From Schistocephalus solidus (taxonomy: Eukaryota; Platyhelminthes; Cestoda; Diphyllobothriidea; Diphyllobothriidae): DNA of 64,000 bases. The translations under genes and the position numbers were made by a program. Positions 1 through 11,300 of the stretch are shown piece after piece. The stretch covers positions 97,501 to 161,500 of the forward strand of contig WEDG01009072.1 in assembly GCA_017591395.1 (NCBI GenBank). The letters run 5' to 3'. Positions within the stretch are counted from its first letter, which is position 1, and each line of letters starts with the position of its first letter. Below the pieces are notes generated by a model that saw only the letters and a program-made list of their open reading frames with translations, was not told the DNA's origin and searched no databases.

Positions 1-2714
1 AGTGGGTGGTTGAGGACCGTGTGCTTATATTTTTCACTGGAGACGTCAGTTGCCGAAAAAATGACGAGCCTTGGCTCTGTAGTGAATTTATCTTTCTGCT
101 TGTTTATTTTAACTATTTATGGTAATACTGTTATGCAGAAGGAACAATAGGACAACGAGTTATTTATCCATTGTGTTTTTAACAGTATCCAACTGCTACC
201 TTAACGTCGTGCTGTATTCAAACGAGGTTAGCAAAAAATAAACGTCGGAGATTTGGAAAAAAACATCAAACGTCCCTGTCTTGTGACTTGGAATAATCAC
301 GATCGTATCCGACAAAGCGCATGCCGGTAGCTTAAGTGTAGGACGCCGACCTTGAGTGTTTACTCTTAGGTTGGGAGGGGCTTGACTACCAGTAACCAAT
401 GGGCTGTAAATGAATTTTCCCTTCTGTTGAACAGGCAAAAATATAGTATGTTAATCTGATTTCCTTTGAGGGGCCTTCTCCAAACCAAGCCTTCTCTCTT
501 GTTTCTGTCTTGTGCACAGGATGTAGTTCAGAAACCCTAAGCGTACGAACAACTGCAGATCGGGTTCAAAAGTATTCGGGAATCTAATATGTTTTGAGAA
601 GCTTAAAGCAAATTTTCTTCAAATATAAAATTAAAATAAAACGCGATTAACTACGAAGGGGATGCAAGAAATAATATTTTCGTCCTACAACTTAAATAGC
701 CACTTTTACGATGTTCGGTTTTCTCCGGTGGTCAAAAAGAGTGTGAAATTTCAGAATTACAGCTAAAATGTCAACGGGCAGACCCAATGGCTTTCTTGGA
801 TAAGAATAAATGCTGATTTTCATTTGCAAGTAACTGTTTTTTTCTTAAATAGTTAATCAGAAATTACCTTACATGCATTGCCTTAGACTAAGCAGTAAAA
901 ATATTTCCATTTCGGATGTTTCCTACTGTCCAACCAAATTTCCGCTATATTATTCCACGCGTCGTACCACAGGTATCAAGAAGCGAGCAGGAATGGGTCT
1001 CAAAGCTCTATAGTTTTTTTGAATTCACTTTCTGCGAGCGTCGCAAAGACGAGTTTCCTGAACGTCAGATGCACGCACTGTTGTTTTGAAGAATGTGACA
1101 TAGTCTCGTATAGAAAAACGTGCGAACTCAAAGTTAATCCTGACTTTGCAGAAAATAACAGAGATCCTGCCCGATCATTATGCCTTTGCAATGCTTACAG
1201 AAGTGCCGTGGGTTTGAGGTCTCCTGATCGTTAGATAATTTTGAAATCCTCCAAAGTCATTTTATTGCAAAAAACTAATCGGTGGATTGGATTTATGCAT
1301 GGCAGATCTGTGCTGAGGTGACGAGTGGAGATTGAAATGAGGATGGGGCTGACAAAAGCGTGTAAATGTCGGGACTGAAACAGAGAATAAGATAGATCCC
1401 GTACACGTCACCATCCCCGCACCAACCTGTTTTGGAGCACACCTTGGACATCGTCAAACTACGACGGTTAAACTCTCGTTGGATTTTCGACCATAATATG
1501 GACATCTTGTTTCATTTAGGAACCACCACCAATACTTTGTAGGTAATCGCACGGTTTCGGTCTGTCAAAAGTTGACCTTTCAGTCAGCGTTTATTCAACC
1601 GTTGACTCAGGCCCCCCACAAACTCCGCCAAAGCTTCACCCTTTCGACCGTGATTATCTCGATACAAAGTCACGTGACCGCGGCTTGGTCACTTTGCGGC
1701 CTAATAAATGGTTCAGGTGGCAGAACGTCCAACGCGGTTAATAAATGGACGCTGATTTATAGCTCAAGTTTTCGCGGCCTAGAACTAATGGCCAAAAAGG
1801 GGTCGGAACGGACAGATCCCGTGATCTTCCCTGTGTCATCCTTTTTTGAATTTGATTAGTAATATGTTCCTCCTTACATGCGCTGTAGTTTCTTTTTCCA
1901 AAAACTGTCCCTTTTCCGGACGATCAGGCTTCTGTAAAGCTTACATCCAGTCAGTCTTCCAGATTCAAACGTCAACTCGAGGGTCATAGTCAAAATTGTT
2001 TGGAGTACTTAGTGGAAACAGAAAGTTGTTTGTTTATGGCCGGCAATTTTATGGCGAGGCTAAGCTTTTACGGACTCCTTGAGCTTTCCATTTCTGATAG
2101 ACTCAGGGATCTTAAAGATAAATATATTGACTAATAACTAAACTTCCGACTGCATTATGCCTACACTTTTAAGCCTGTAGCGCGGAAAAGATGCTTGTAT
2201 ATACTCGGTGTGAATTAATCAGCATAAAGCAAACCATATTTGACTGCCTTTTTCGCGGAAAAATACTCAGAAAAAATCTAGTACTTTTATTGCAAGCCGC
2301 CATTTCCTTGTTGAAAGCGGGCTCTACTAGAGCTTTCATTGTTCTTAAAAGGTTTTTTCTAAGGGTTAAGAAGGGCTTGATAGCATGCAGGCGTTCTGAC
2401 GTTCTGTCAAACATTAGACATTGACATATTGAGCTTCTTTAACTCCTACGGAACGTAAATAAGGCTTTTTACCGATCGTTTCAAACCGCAATGTATTCGC
2501 TTTTAGCTGGCGATTTCCCCAGTCGCATAGTTCAATCGCATTTGCAAGAATTGTGCAAAATCATCCGTTCTCATGGCATGGTTTAGAAAAAAATAACATT
2601 TTATCGGTGTTCGTAGGGAATCATAACTCGAAAGACTGAACCATAAATACCGTCCGTTTAAATAGGTGCTTAAATGGTTGCTAATTAATTCCGTTGGGTA
2701 GACCTCGGCCGTTT

Positions 2715-2805
2715 GTTATCGGCTTCGTACATGATGCTTTCGACAGAAGGTTCACCATAGCTATCACCGTTGGGATTCAGTTGAAAAAGTAGATTGCCTA
2801 TCTCA
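2715..2805 (+). repeat. Short degenerate interspersed repeat, copy 1
   Basis: This copy shares the word GGTTCACCATAG and a similar order of flanking words (TTATCG.C upstream, TTGGG.TTCAG downstream) with 3605-3700, in the same orientation. No tRNA boxes or terminal repeats are seen. The family is unknown. Confidence 0.4.
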
Positions 2806-3604
2806 TGAAATGCCAATCAAAAGGTCAGTAATGTGTTTTCGATTCGAATGCAACTACGGAAGTACGGTTGACATATTTATTACCTTGAGATATTCATTCA
2901 CGTGAGTATGCCAGCTTTTGGATGAAGTAAAAAATTACTCCTTGGGTAGCATGAATTTTTCTCCTTGTTTTTTGATGCCCTTGTAAATTAAAATATATTT
3001 TATAGAAAACATGCATGAAATTATCTTTCCTTGTATTAACTGGGTAGAATATTTGTCTTGTTCATATTATATATTTAAAGAAAGTGTATCTTTCGATTTA
3101 AAAAAACTTTTTTCATTTTTTCAAATACTTGTGACCCCTAACTATGGTTTACCTTGCATCTCGGGTTGTTAAACTGCATGCTGTATACATTCCATCTAAT
3201 AAAAATAGTACTTTTCTCGATGCTTTAAGGAAGATATCACATAGTGTCCATAAAAGTTTGTATTTCATGTGGACTGGGTTTTAGCATTTATAAATGGCCA
3301 TATACGATACTTTATGAATGGACATTTCATGGTCTTAAACAACTGCATAATTAAAACTTTTTAAAACCAAAAGATACCCATTTCGCATAATTTGTACCAA
3401 AGGATTTCGAGAAGGAATATGTTTGTGTAGTTTTCTAAAAAAAATATATTTGAAGTTAAAGAGCATTGAAAACTATTCAGAGAATACATACTCCGTCAGT
3501 ATTCGTTGTTGCATAGCTTTAGCTCGGCTAAACTGTAATATTACCATCCCACACCCCCTTAAAGTCCATTTTACATGGTGAATACTTCTATTATGGCAGA
3601 CAGC

Positions 3605-3700
3605 TGTATTTGGTTATCGACCTCAGACTGTCAGCAGTTGGTTCACCATAGTCATTGCCTTGGGCTCTGGTGATTCAGCCTTGGATTAGCCATCTACCAC
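3605..3700 (+). repeat. Short degenerate interspersed repeat, copy 2
   Basis: This is the partner of 2715-2805, recognised by the shared GGTTCACCATAG core and collinear flanks. It carries a small insertion (ctctggtga) relative to the first copy. Confidence 0.4.
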
Positions 3701-5037
3701 GAAAAGGGTTTATTTAAAAATACGTTCACTTTAGTTATTTGCTTGATGACTGCGTACACCCTAAAGTCGCAGAAAATGGAGGCATGGTATCTTGATAGGG
3801 CTTTAGTTTTATTACGATATTCATGACGCTTGCGTATATGCGCTCGTTTAGTGTTAAGTTGAAAATGCATATTTAGAAGTACCATTCCATAAAATGATTT
3901 GTGTAAAAACAATTCATATTCTGTTAAGGACAAAAATAAATGCAGGGCAAATAACGCTTCAGTATATTGTAACAGACCGCTAGAAATACTTTCACATGGT
4001 CTGCAATGAACGTATGCTGAAAGTTCTATTTTCAGCAGATTCAGAAGTCTCCTTTCTCGTAGACTTTTTTATATGGAGGTACACAGTAAATTTTCCTGAG
4101 TTTTGCCAGACATAGTGTAGCGGACATTTTTTGTTTCAGAAAAAAAGATGATGGTATGTTCTTTCCGGTTTCGGCTGAGTGAGGGAAGTTCAAAGGTTTG
4201 GGACATGCCGCAGTTGACCAGAAAATTAGGAAATTGATAAGGCGTAACTTCAAAATAGACCAAAAATCCAAAATGGGAAATAAGAACGTCATTTGAATGT
4301 AGTACTGCTTAAATTAAGAACTCAATTGACTAAATAAACTTCTCAATACATTTATGATAATGATAAATAAACGTTCAGCTTGTTGATTAAGAATGAGATC
4401 CTGTTGTAGCCCAGTTCAGAAAACGTCAGTTAGTATTTCACGCGAGTAAGGAGTTCGTTTGCACACAGATGGAAATAAGAATGAGGCGCAAGCCAATGAA
4501 GTGAAAAGTCCCACGGATATGCTAGGATATATCTGGGGCCGTTCAACAGATCTATTGCATTTGTTGGAAAGGCGATTACATTGGACAAATCAGAGGATTA
4601 TCCCGGAAACGCTTGACCAAACGCAGATTATCAGTAGAAAGGGACGAGATGAGAGTAGAAGCAGGATAATTAGGAGGAGGAGGAGGAGGGAATTTGCAAA
4701 CTATGAAGTCGCTGGTCATTCGGCTGGTCCCACAAAGCCTTCAGGCTTGGCGAGGTGGAAATTCTTGCGCGAGACACCAATCATGAAAGTCGCGATCTGC
4801 TTGAGTCTTAGCGCAACGGTTCACAGTTCCCTAACAAGCACAGCCGCACTTTCCTTCCAATTTAGTGCGGAACCTTGCCTCTGCAGAATAATTAATCTGG
4901 TTGGGTGATTGTTTCTTCCACTGGTTACGAAACACTTAATTAAGGACTCAGATGCCACCGTCATTTTAAGCAGAAACATCTGCAGTGAATATGTGGAAGG
5001 TCCACTTTATTAAATGCGGTGTCCCATACTAGCTACA

Positions 5038-5115
5038 GCCTATAAATACTGCATTCCCTGGTCGCCTCCGTAACATATTTATTGCTGATTCGGATGATGG
5101 GAAAAGAGGAGATCA
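5038..5115 (+). repeat. Penelope-like terminal-repeat fragment
   Basis: The words CCTATAAATACTGCA and CCTGGTCGCC followed by GATGATGGG match the start of the better copy at 17483-17610. It is truncated after the GATGATGGG word. It lies on the coding strand of the calcium sensor gene, upstream of the first visible exon. Confidence 0.55.
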
Positions 5116-6282
5116 GCCGAAAATTCATTTTCCTGTGATTGGGTCTCCCTCTTTTCGACCCTTCTTTACTTAGCCTCTCATTTTTACATGGTGCTTGAAC
5201 TGAGGCAACCTAATCTATTTCTTCACAATTCTGCTGATTCCACCACTCGCCAGATCGGCCTAGTTTGACCGTAACATTTAATAAATGGACCAGAAATTCA
5301 GACCATTTACGGAATTTGACATCAGCCTCCGTATCCATATATGAAGTGGCTAATTTCCCAGACTTTCTGCCGCCCTCTGCTTCCCCACACGTTCTGTTAC
5401 CGTTAGAATAATAGGTAATTGTTATCTCCTAAAAATTGCTTCATTTTTGCTACAGTCGTGAGATGGAACGCCAAGCGGCTTTTGGGAATCTGAATGTAAC
5501 CTGGAGTTGACTAATGTGAGCGTTTAAGTAAACTACGAATGTTTTGTTTTATACGAGATTAAAAAGTTTTCGGAGACGGGGGTAACTTCTGACTCCTCTT
5601 TTAGGTCACTGAAAATAGAATATTAATTGAGTAAGTGGTAGCTTTCCTGTTATTGGGGGAAAAACAAAACAGAAATTAGAGAAATCGGTTTTTTTATTTG
5701 GCTTTTAATGTTTTGACTTAAGAATTTTGCTCTTCCGGATCCCGTTTCGCTAACTTTACGTCAGCCTGTCAGCACGCAATGTCACATTAAATTTTCACTT
5801 CCTATGACGTTTCTCACAAGATGTGCTTTGCGTCACTAAATAGTAGAAGTTATTGAAGTTCAATACAAGGTTAATTTGAGTGTCACCATATTTACTTGAT
5901 GTTTTATAGTGTTCAAAATTATAGGTGGTTAAAAGTTTAGCCAGCTTACATCTGCACCTTTAAAGAAACATTCGGAAAAAGCCCCTGTGAGAAAATGGAA
6001 CCTAGCGACCGTTCTAGTAATGACATTATCATGCGCTTTCATAAGTTTTTAAGGATATGATGCATTTTACTCTCGGAAAAGATTTGGGTTACTTTTAGAC
6101 CTTTCCCGCACACACTCTTAACTTGCATATGCGTTGAATATTCATTTCATGCTTGTTATTTAGCAGTCAACACTACTACCTCAACCGATTTTGAGTCGAC
6201 CGCATTAAGAAGAGTCAATTCAGTCTCTACTTGTCAGAAATTTTTCCACCAATTCAGTAAACCCTCTTTTCTGTCCTTTCAG
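5116..6282. other. Intron sequence upstream of the first visible exon
   Basis: AT-rich sequence leading into the acceptor at 6261-6282. No exon, RNA gene or recognisable repeat is seen. Confidence 0.6.
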
Positions 6283-6555
6283 CGTGACTGTCCCTCGGGT
6301 CAGCTTAGCAAAAAGAAGTTCATCGAAGTCTATTCGGGCTTCTTCCCGGATGGTGATGCCGATCAATTCTGTACCCATGTCTTTCGGACATTCGACAAGG
6401 ATAATTCGGGAAAAATTGATTTCAAGGAATTCTTGCTGGCCATCAACATAACATCTGGCGGTCAACCGAAGGAGAAATTGGACTGGGCCTTCCAGATGTA
6501 TGATATTAATGGCAATGGAACGATTGAAAAGGGTGAAATGGTAGAAATCATTAAG
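6283..6555 (+). CDS. Neuronal calcium sensor (recoverin/NCS-family) protein, internal coding exon
   Basis: This exon encodes 91 residues of an EF-hand calcium sensor of the NCS/recoverin/hippocalcin family, which binds calcium in neurons and sensory cells and regulates membrane targets. The exon begins RDCPSG, the family's cryptic first EF-hand, whose cysteine and proline prevent calcium binding. EF2 follows at exon residues 38-49 ([12 protein letters not shown]) and EF3 at 74-85 ([12 protein letters not shown]); both have canonical D-x-D/N-x-S/N-G...E loops. Family landmarks FFPDGD, HVFRTFD and [10 protein letters not shown] lie between. The exon is bounded by a pyrimidine-rich acceptor ending in ag at 6281-6282 and a perfect gtaagt donor at 6556. 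It reads in phase 0 and joins the 14985 exon without a break. The N-terminal exon with the Gly-2 myristoylation site was not found upstream. The subfamily (NCS-1, neurocalcin, VILIP or recoverin) cannot be fixed from two exons, so no symbol is given. Confidence 0.95.
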
Positions 6556-6593
6556 GTAAGTTTCATATTCTCTTGCTTTCTTCCATTATTGGC

Positions 6594-6956
6594 AGATTTG
6601 ATTGCTTACTTTGAGCCACTTGTAAAAATGTGGTGGCCTCAGTAGTATATGAACACACGCCAGCAAGGAGAAAGCTTTAGTACGGCCAACGGTCTAACCA
6701 CCTGCGTTACAACGTCCCACTGGGATCCGTGCGTTGGATCACACTTGGGCCAAGGTACCCGCCCAGCCTGCTGCAACGTATGGAGTCCACGAATTCTGAT
6801 ACAGTAATCTGACTACGCAAGCAGGATTTCTTGAGTAATCAATCGAGAATGCACCAGATGCCTACCAGGCACAATTAATTTGGCAGATTTAAATAATTAC
6901 TTTGATTCATTGTGAAAGACTTGGCAGCCTCGGTAGTGGGATTGTTCTCTAAGCCA
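6594..6956 (-). mobile_element. Ser-tRNA-like SINE, head-body-head dimer
   Basis: On the minus strand a degenerate tRNA-like head (ending in GAGGCC) lies at about 6635-6712. A body with the words GTGGACTCCATACGTTGCAG, GGTGCATTCTCGATTGAT and AATTAATTGTGCCTGG follows in window order, and a second head remnant lies at about 6890-6956. The order and sequence match the locus at 53340-53700. The B box is badly eroded, so this is an old copy. Confidence 0.75.
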
Positions 6957-8559
6957 CCCCTTTCAAATGCGAAGATTGATATACGCGTCCTGATACAATA
7001 TCCTCAGCAATTTTCCCAAAAAATATTTTTTTATTTTTTAGGCCAATAGCATTAGCCGTCTATATTGTTCATTGCTATTCATTTGGAAGCCTGTCATTTT
7101 CATTGAGAAGTTAATGACTGCTTTGCTCAAACTAAACTAAAAGATGACAAGTTTTTTTAGATGTAACCCACTCTATGTATGAAAAGACGCTTGACACCTT
7201 TGTGTATGATTACAATGACCGGTTACTTCATTATCCTGCTACGATTAAATCATTTTTGTGACGACGTCACTTACTTTAACAGAGCAAAGAAAACACCGTT
7301 GAACTTCCGCCCTTCGTAGAACCGCTGGGGTTCAAGAATCCAACTTATGTTACCCTCAAGCTATCTAAGAATATAACAGAGCTCGGGATTTTCACTCACT
7401 CGTCAAACCCCAAAGAAATCGTTCCCCGCTACTCCAGCATTCTAAGACTTTAACTTTTCTCCTCCTCCGTATCTTCCTCGGTGACTGCAACCTTCTGGCG
7501 CAATTTGCAATTTTCAGTTGAAATAACTTTTATCGTTTTTTGGTGCCAGGCGTCCTTTGAATGAATAAGAGTGACCAGATTAAAACTAGACAGTTTTTTG
7601 GACTTTTTCTTGAGTTTATAAGTTGTATCAGACGGTAACCCATGTGATTTCTAAAAGCTGTATGTTTGCCTTGGCCAGAGCATATGGAATGTGGGCAAGT
7701 CCCTGCTAGGTAGGTTGTTAGACAGACAAGCGTTAGACTCCTGCGCAATACAAACCTCAGGTCGCTCAGTTGCTAACTAGCTGCATCGAGCATTACTGGC
7801 GTCCGTTGCTCTAGGTGCCTTCAAGGGGGCTCGCCAAGCCGCCGAGCACATAATTTTCATTGCATATCAAATGCCGTGCCTTCATGAGCATATGAATGGT
7901 GAGCTTTCTTTGAAATGTGACCTAAACGCCTTCTGATCTTCTTTTATAACGCACACACATGCTAAAGTAAGCAGGAAAATGAGTTAACAAGTGTCCTAGT
8001 TCACTCTTTACAAAACTTCGTGTTTGACCCGAAATCAGTATTCTCTTGGTGCATGTTCATTTGTTTACGTAATGGCTATCTAATTCCATCAATTATTGTA
8101 CGTGGATGACGGCGCCAATTCTCAACTGTAGTATTCATAATCAATGACAAACTAGCCCGGACGTCCCATAAGCTTTCCTTGAAGTCTTTGGCCAAGTTTG
8201 CGAATAAATTAAACTGCACAGAATGGGTTGTATGGCTATTTTTTAAAGCTTCTCCTTCATCTTCTAGGAAATTATTTAGACCGGGAATAATTTGAGCCTC
8301 AACCTACAACCCTTGCACCCAAAGTCTCATCGGGAAGGAAATTTAGTTAAACCTTCACCGTTCTTTGGAACTTAAAAGAACGCTTAACGTAGATATGTAT
8401 GTGTGCAATGCAGTAGACGATACAGATTACTTCCTTCTCTGTCAATGCGAAAGGTTCAAAAAGGAACGACCCGTTAGTCGTCTGTAAATTTGCAGGTGAG
8501 TTAAACAACAGTAGAAGCATCTAGCCTTAAACTAGGGTTACAAGAGCTAACTCATCAGG

Positions 8560-9370
8560 ATGCACAAAGCCACGGTTCGGTCAACGTTATCGGTGTCGTG
8601 AGGGCTGACATCCAACGTATCCCTCATGGAGTGGGTGCAGCACCAGTAACTTGCGAGTGAATTAGTTTATAGTTCAGTGCATGCTCTTCTCCCTCACTCA
8701 CTAGGCTTCGATGTCCAAACAGCGTCCAGATGGCCAGCGGTTGACGTGGGCACAGTGATTGCCAAGGCATGCCAGGCACTCTACGTGGTCCCCACGCGAC
8801 AGTTCTACCGTCGATTTCGAAGATTTCTACCGTATGCTCGAGAGCACGGTGGTACAGGGACGGTGACTTGTGTGTGGATTAGTTCTAAGTGATAGCAGAC
8901 TTGTGCTGCAATTACCTCATTCCACCAACCGGTGCCCAGTGCATTGCAAGAGTCAAGAAGACTAGAGGCGCAGTCGGGCGCAGGTGACTGGCGTGGCCAG
9001 AGACGCCACTGACTACACCGCCGCGCCTGAATCAGATCCCACGGAGTGGGAATGTCATATGAGGCAAGATTGCCGAGTGCGGTGTGAGCCTGAGACTACG
9101 CGTGCAACCACGTCCCCTCCCTCATGTTCGGTATTTGTTATGGGAGCTCCTCCCAACTAAGAATAACGCCTGCTATACCCTGATTTTTCCCCCACGTTTG
9201 TCCAGCACAGCTACAACGTGGCCCGTTTAGCGAGCATGCGCAAAATGCAGCAGGTTTTCAGAGGACATTTGCCGTGGATCCCTCCTTTGTGTAACAAACA
9301 AAGAGAGGAGTCAGTGGACTGAATTTTCAATCCTCGGGTTAGGTATCCCACGCACACACAGGCAGTACTG
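8560..9370. other. GC-richer island inside the intron, unassigned
   Basis: About 800 bases stand out as clearly richer in G and C than the surrounding AT-rich intron. The only open frame of note is 8677-8892 on the + strand (71 codons) and it resembles nothing I recognise. The island ends near a short CACACACA run. It may be an unrecognised retroelement or a horizontally acquired piece, but there is no direct evidence for either. Confidence 0.4.
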
Positions 9371-9862
9371 ACTATGAAGATCGAGTTATTTCACCAGAAA
9401 CCTGGTGGGATTCCAATTCACAACTTTTTGCTCGTCGTGAAAATCTCAAAGTGCGTTAGCCTTATCCTAGTGAGATATGTGCTTAACTGTCCTGGGGATG
9501 GATTCTCCTGTGTCAGCCCACGCGTTGGTCAGTCATCTGACGCTGATATTGGCTGCGATGGTTGAATGGTCTAATTCGAGGGATTATCCATACCCCATAA
9601 CTCAGCCCAGATGGACTGGACGAAACTTCCGGCTAAATGGGGATGAGTTTTCGTTAACTACAAACTCAAAAATTACTAAAATGACGCTGGTTATAAGTTG
9701 ATGGTTTTCCATTGGAAATGTAGAAAACGCATTACTTGATGCCAATCATATAACGTAAAAGTTTGTTACTTACAATATCCATGTCCATGCAAAGGACTGA
9801 GAGGGTAAAAGGTAAGCATGATAACGTTTTGAAAATCTTCTATATAATAGTATTTAAACACT

Positions 9863-9995
9863 CCTACATGACAAAGTTCAAAATTCGATGTGGCTGCTTC
9901 AGAAGAATAAGAAGATGCGATCACGGAAACAAGAGGTTTGTTAGCCCGATATTTCGGATTCACTCTGGAACCCAACATCAAAGCCATTCACATAT
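9863..9995 (-). mobile_element. Penelope-like terminal repeat, second of a tandem pair
   Basis: On the minus strand it reads TTGATGTTGGGTTCC, a short loop, GAATCCGAAATATC, then a CAGGC..AATAAA-like word and TGATCGCATCTTCTTA. The order matches the other copies in this window. It lies immediately 3' (minus sense) of the copy at 10012-10290, giving the tandem arrangement usual for Penelope-like element ends. Confidence 0.75.
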
Positions 9996-10011
9996 AAGGA
10001 TACTTGGGGCA

Positions 10012-10290
10012 CAAAGAGCACAGTAAAAGCGAAAATGCGAGTCCCAGGAAGTAATTGAGAAGAATAGGACGCAATCGCTGGGACAAGAGCTTTATTCGCC
10101 TGACGTTTCGAATTCTTTCTGTAACCCATCGTCAGCTAACCCATCTCACGACCAGTGCATGCATCAAAATCTCTCTCAAATTTAGTACTAATTCGCCTGC
10201 CAGCTGAGCCCATCTATAGGGACAGCATCAGATGTGGGCAATTTATACAGAGGGAGTTGCAGTATTTAACGGAGGCAGTCGCTATGCTAC
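10012..10290 (-). mobile_element. Penelope-like terminal repeat, first of a tandem pair
   Basis: On the minus strand this holds AAATACTGCAAC near 10280, then CTGACGATGGG, a stem-loop, GAAACGTCAGGCGAATAAA (10125-10092) and an ACTTCCTGGGACTCGC word. CTGACGA and GAAA flanking a short stem-loop resemble boxes 1 and 2 of the hammerhead ribozyme, which Penelope-like elements are known to carry in their terminal repeats. It follows the endonuclease remnant at 10562-10954 on the same strand, as expected for the 3' end of such an element. Confidence 0.75.
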
Positions 10291-10561
10291 TACATTGCTA
10301 TGACAATTAAAAACTTCCCCCATTCATCGAGGATAATTGCCCTCTGATGCGCTAATGGCTTGATGGCCGACAAACAGGTCACTACCTGCCCTACATTTTG
10401 CGAACCATGCTGGAGGCTGGCATGATGATTGCTCGGCCACCTGGTTTATCTGCATTGGCCTTGGAAAATGTGTTCACCTGGCAGCTTCCCGAGAGCTTAT
10501 GGTTTTGTCCAAGCTGAGTCTTAGCACTAAATATGGGTTGGGAGGTCCTTCCATTTGTTAC

Positions 10562-10954
10562 TAGATTGAGAACCCGTAAACCATGGCTCAAGAAACTCGC
10601 AGTTCACATAATTATCCCCTCGACGAGAATTTTGGCTTCAAAGAACTTTAATATGTGGCTGGATTTCGTCGTATGAGCCGCGATTCGAGAATTGACATCA
10701 TTTCTCCGCACTTCTGCCGATTATTCGGCAATAAGAATCCGGAGCAGTCCTCCAGTTTCTCCGACGTAGTTGCTTTGCCTGCAACTGCTCCGGAGCTGTT
10801 CAACAATGTCAGACGTTTCCTGTTATATCTGTGGTTCTTTCGGTCTCATTGCGTGGCCTCTTATAGCTGCCACCAGTCTATATGCAAGTCAAAATCTGAT
10901 TGGTGTGAGAAGGTAGCTGATGACTTCCGAGATATCCTGCACGTATGGAGGTGC
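10562..10954 (-). pseudogene. Penelope-like element GIY-YIG endonuclease remnant
   Basis: Read on the minus strand in one frame, this gives about 131 codons matching the C-terminus of Penelope-like retroelement proteins. PPYVQDISEVISYLL is the pre-endonuclease motif. NYVGETGGLLRI carries the YIG half of GIY-YIG. VRRNDVNS.IAAHTTKSSH and FFEAKIL are downstream helices. In living elements this domain nicks DNA during retrotransposition. Four in-frame stops (after IRF, PQI, LIAE and IIM) show it is dead. Its reverse transcriptase part is not visible to the right; the copy looks 5'-truncated or eroded. Terminal-repeat copies follow it at 10012-10290 and 9863-9995. This strand runs against the host gene, whose intron contains it. 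Confidence 0.85.
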
Positions 10955-11194
10955 TTTTCAAAAGTTTGGGTCTCTGGAATTTGGTCTTTTGTCAGGTTTG
11001 CCTATGACTGACCGACCGACAAAGTTGTGCTGGTAAACATTTGCTTTTAGCACTTATCAACAGCCCTGTCTTCTGATTCTCCGCAATGCGTCTCAACCGT
11101 CGACATAATGGCTTACACAAGTGTCTGGAGTTAATTGGGATGATGCTGTTGAAGCTCATTATTTACGTCCTTTGAGTCGCTTTTCTGAACTCCT

Positions 11195-11300
11195 TAGTTT
11201 TCAGACCAATCGACTCCTTGTTCCGGTGATCGTGTCTTCTTCCACTAAACTACTTCCTGGCAGTCCTCTATTCGCTTTTGTTGGTGCTATGACAGCTTTT
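11195..11300 (+). mobile_element. Penelope-like terminal-repeat fragment
   Basis: CAGACCAATCGACTCCTTG, TTCCGGTGATCGTGTCTTC, TACTTCCTGGCAG and TTCGCTTTT follow one another in the same order as in the 33518-33630 copy and in the minus-strand copy near 10012-10140. The hammerhead-like half upstream is missing. Orientation is opposite to the endonuclease remnant 250 bases away. Confidence 0.7.

Larger units (their letters stand above)
1..5037. other. Noncoding AT-rich DNA, no gene recognised
   Basis: I looked on the + strand for the missing N-terminal exon of the calcium sensor (a W-Y-x-G-F codon series before a donor) and did not find it. The open frames here are short, have no family resemblance and mostly overlap on both strands. 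The longest runs from an alternative TTG at 4459 to 4908 (149 codons) and includes a GGA run near 4672-4690; it resembles nothing I know. A degenerate pair of roughly 90-bp repeats lies at 2715-2805 and 3605-3700. Confidence 0.6.

Noticed and set aside
3781..3812. Candidate N-terminal exon of the calcium sensor (a tryptophan-tyrosine pair before a GT)
   Set aside because: The expected W-Y-x-G-F series and upstream SKL-type residues are absent; the following residues are L-D-R-A-L.
4459..4908. 149-codon open frame on the + strand
   Set aside because: It starts at TTG, contains a GGA-run-encoded arginine stretch, has no recognisable motif and no supporting splice or promoter signal.
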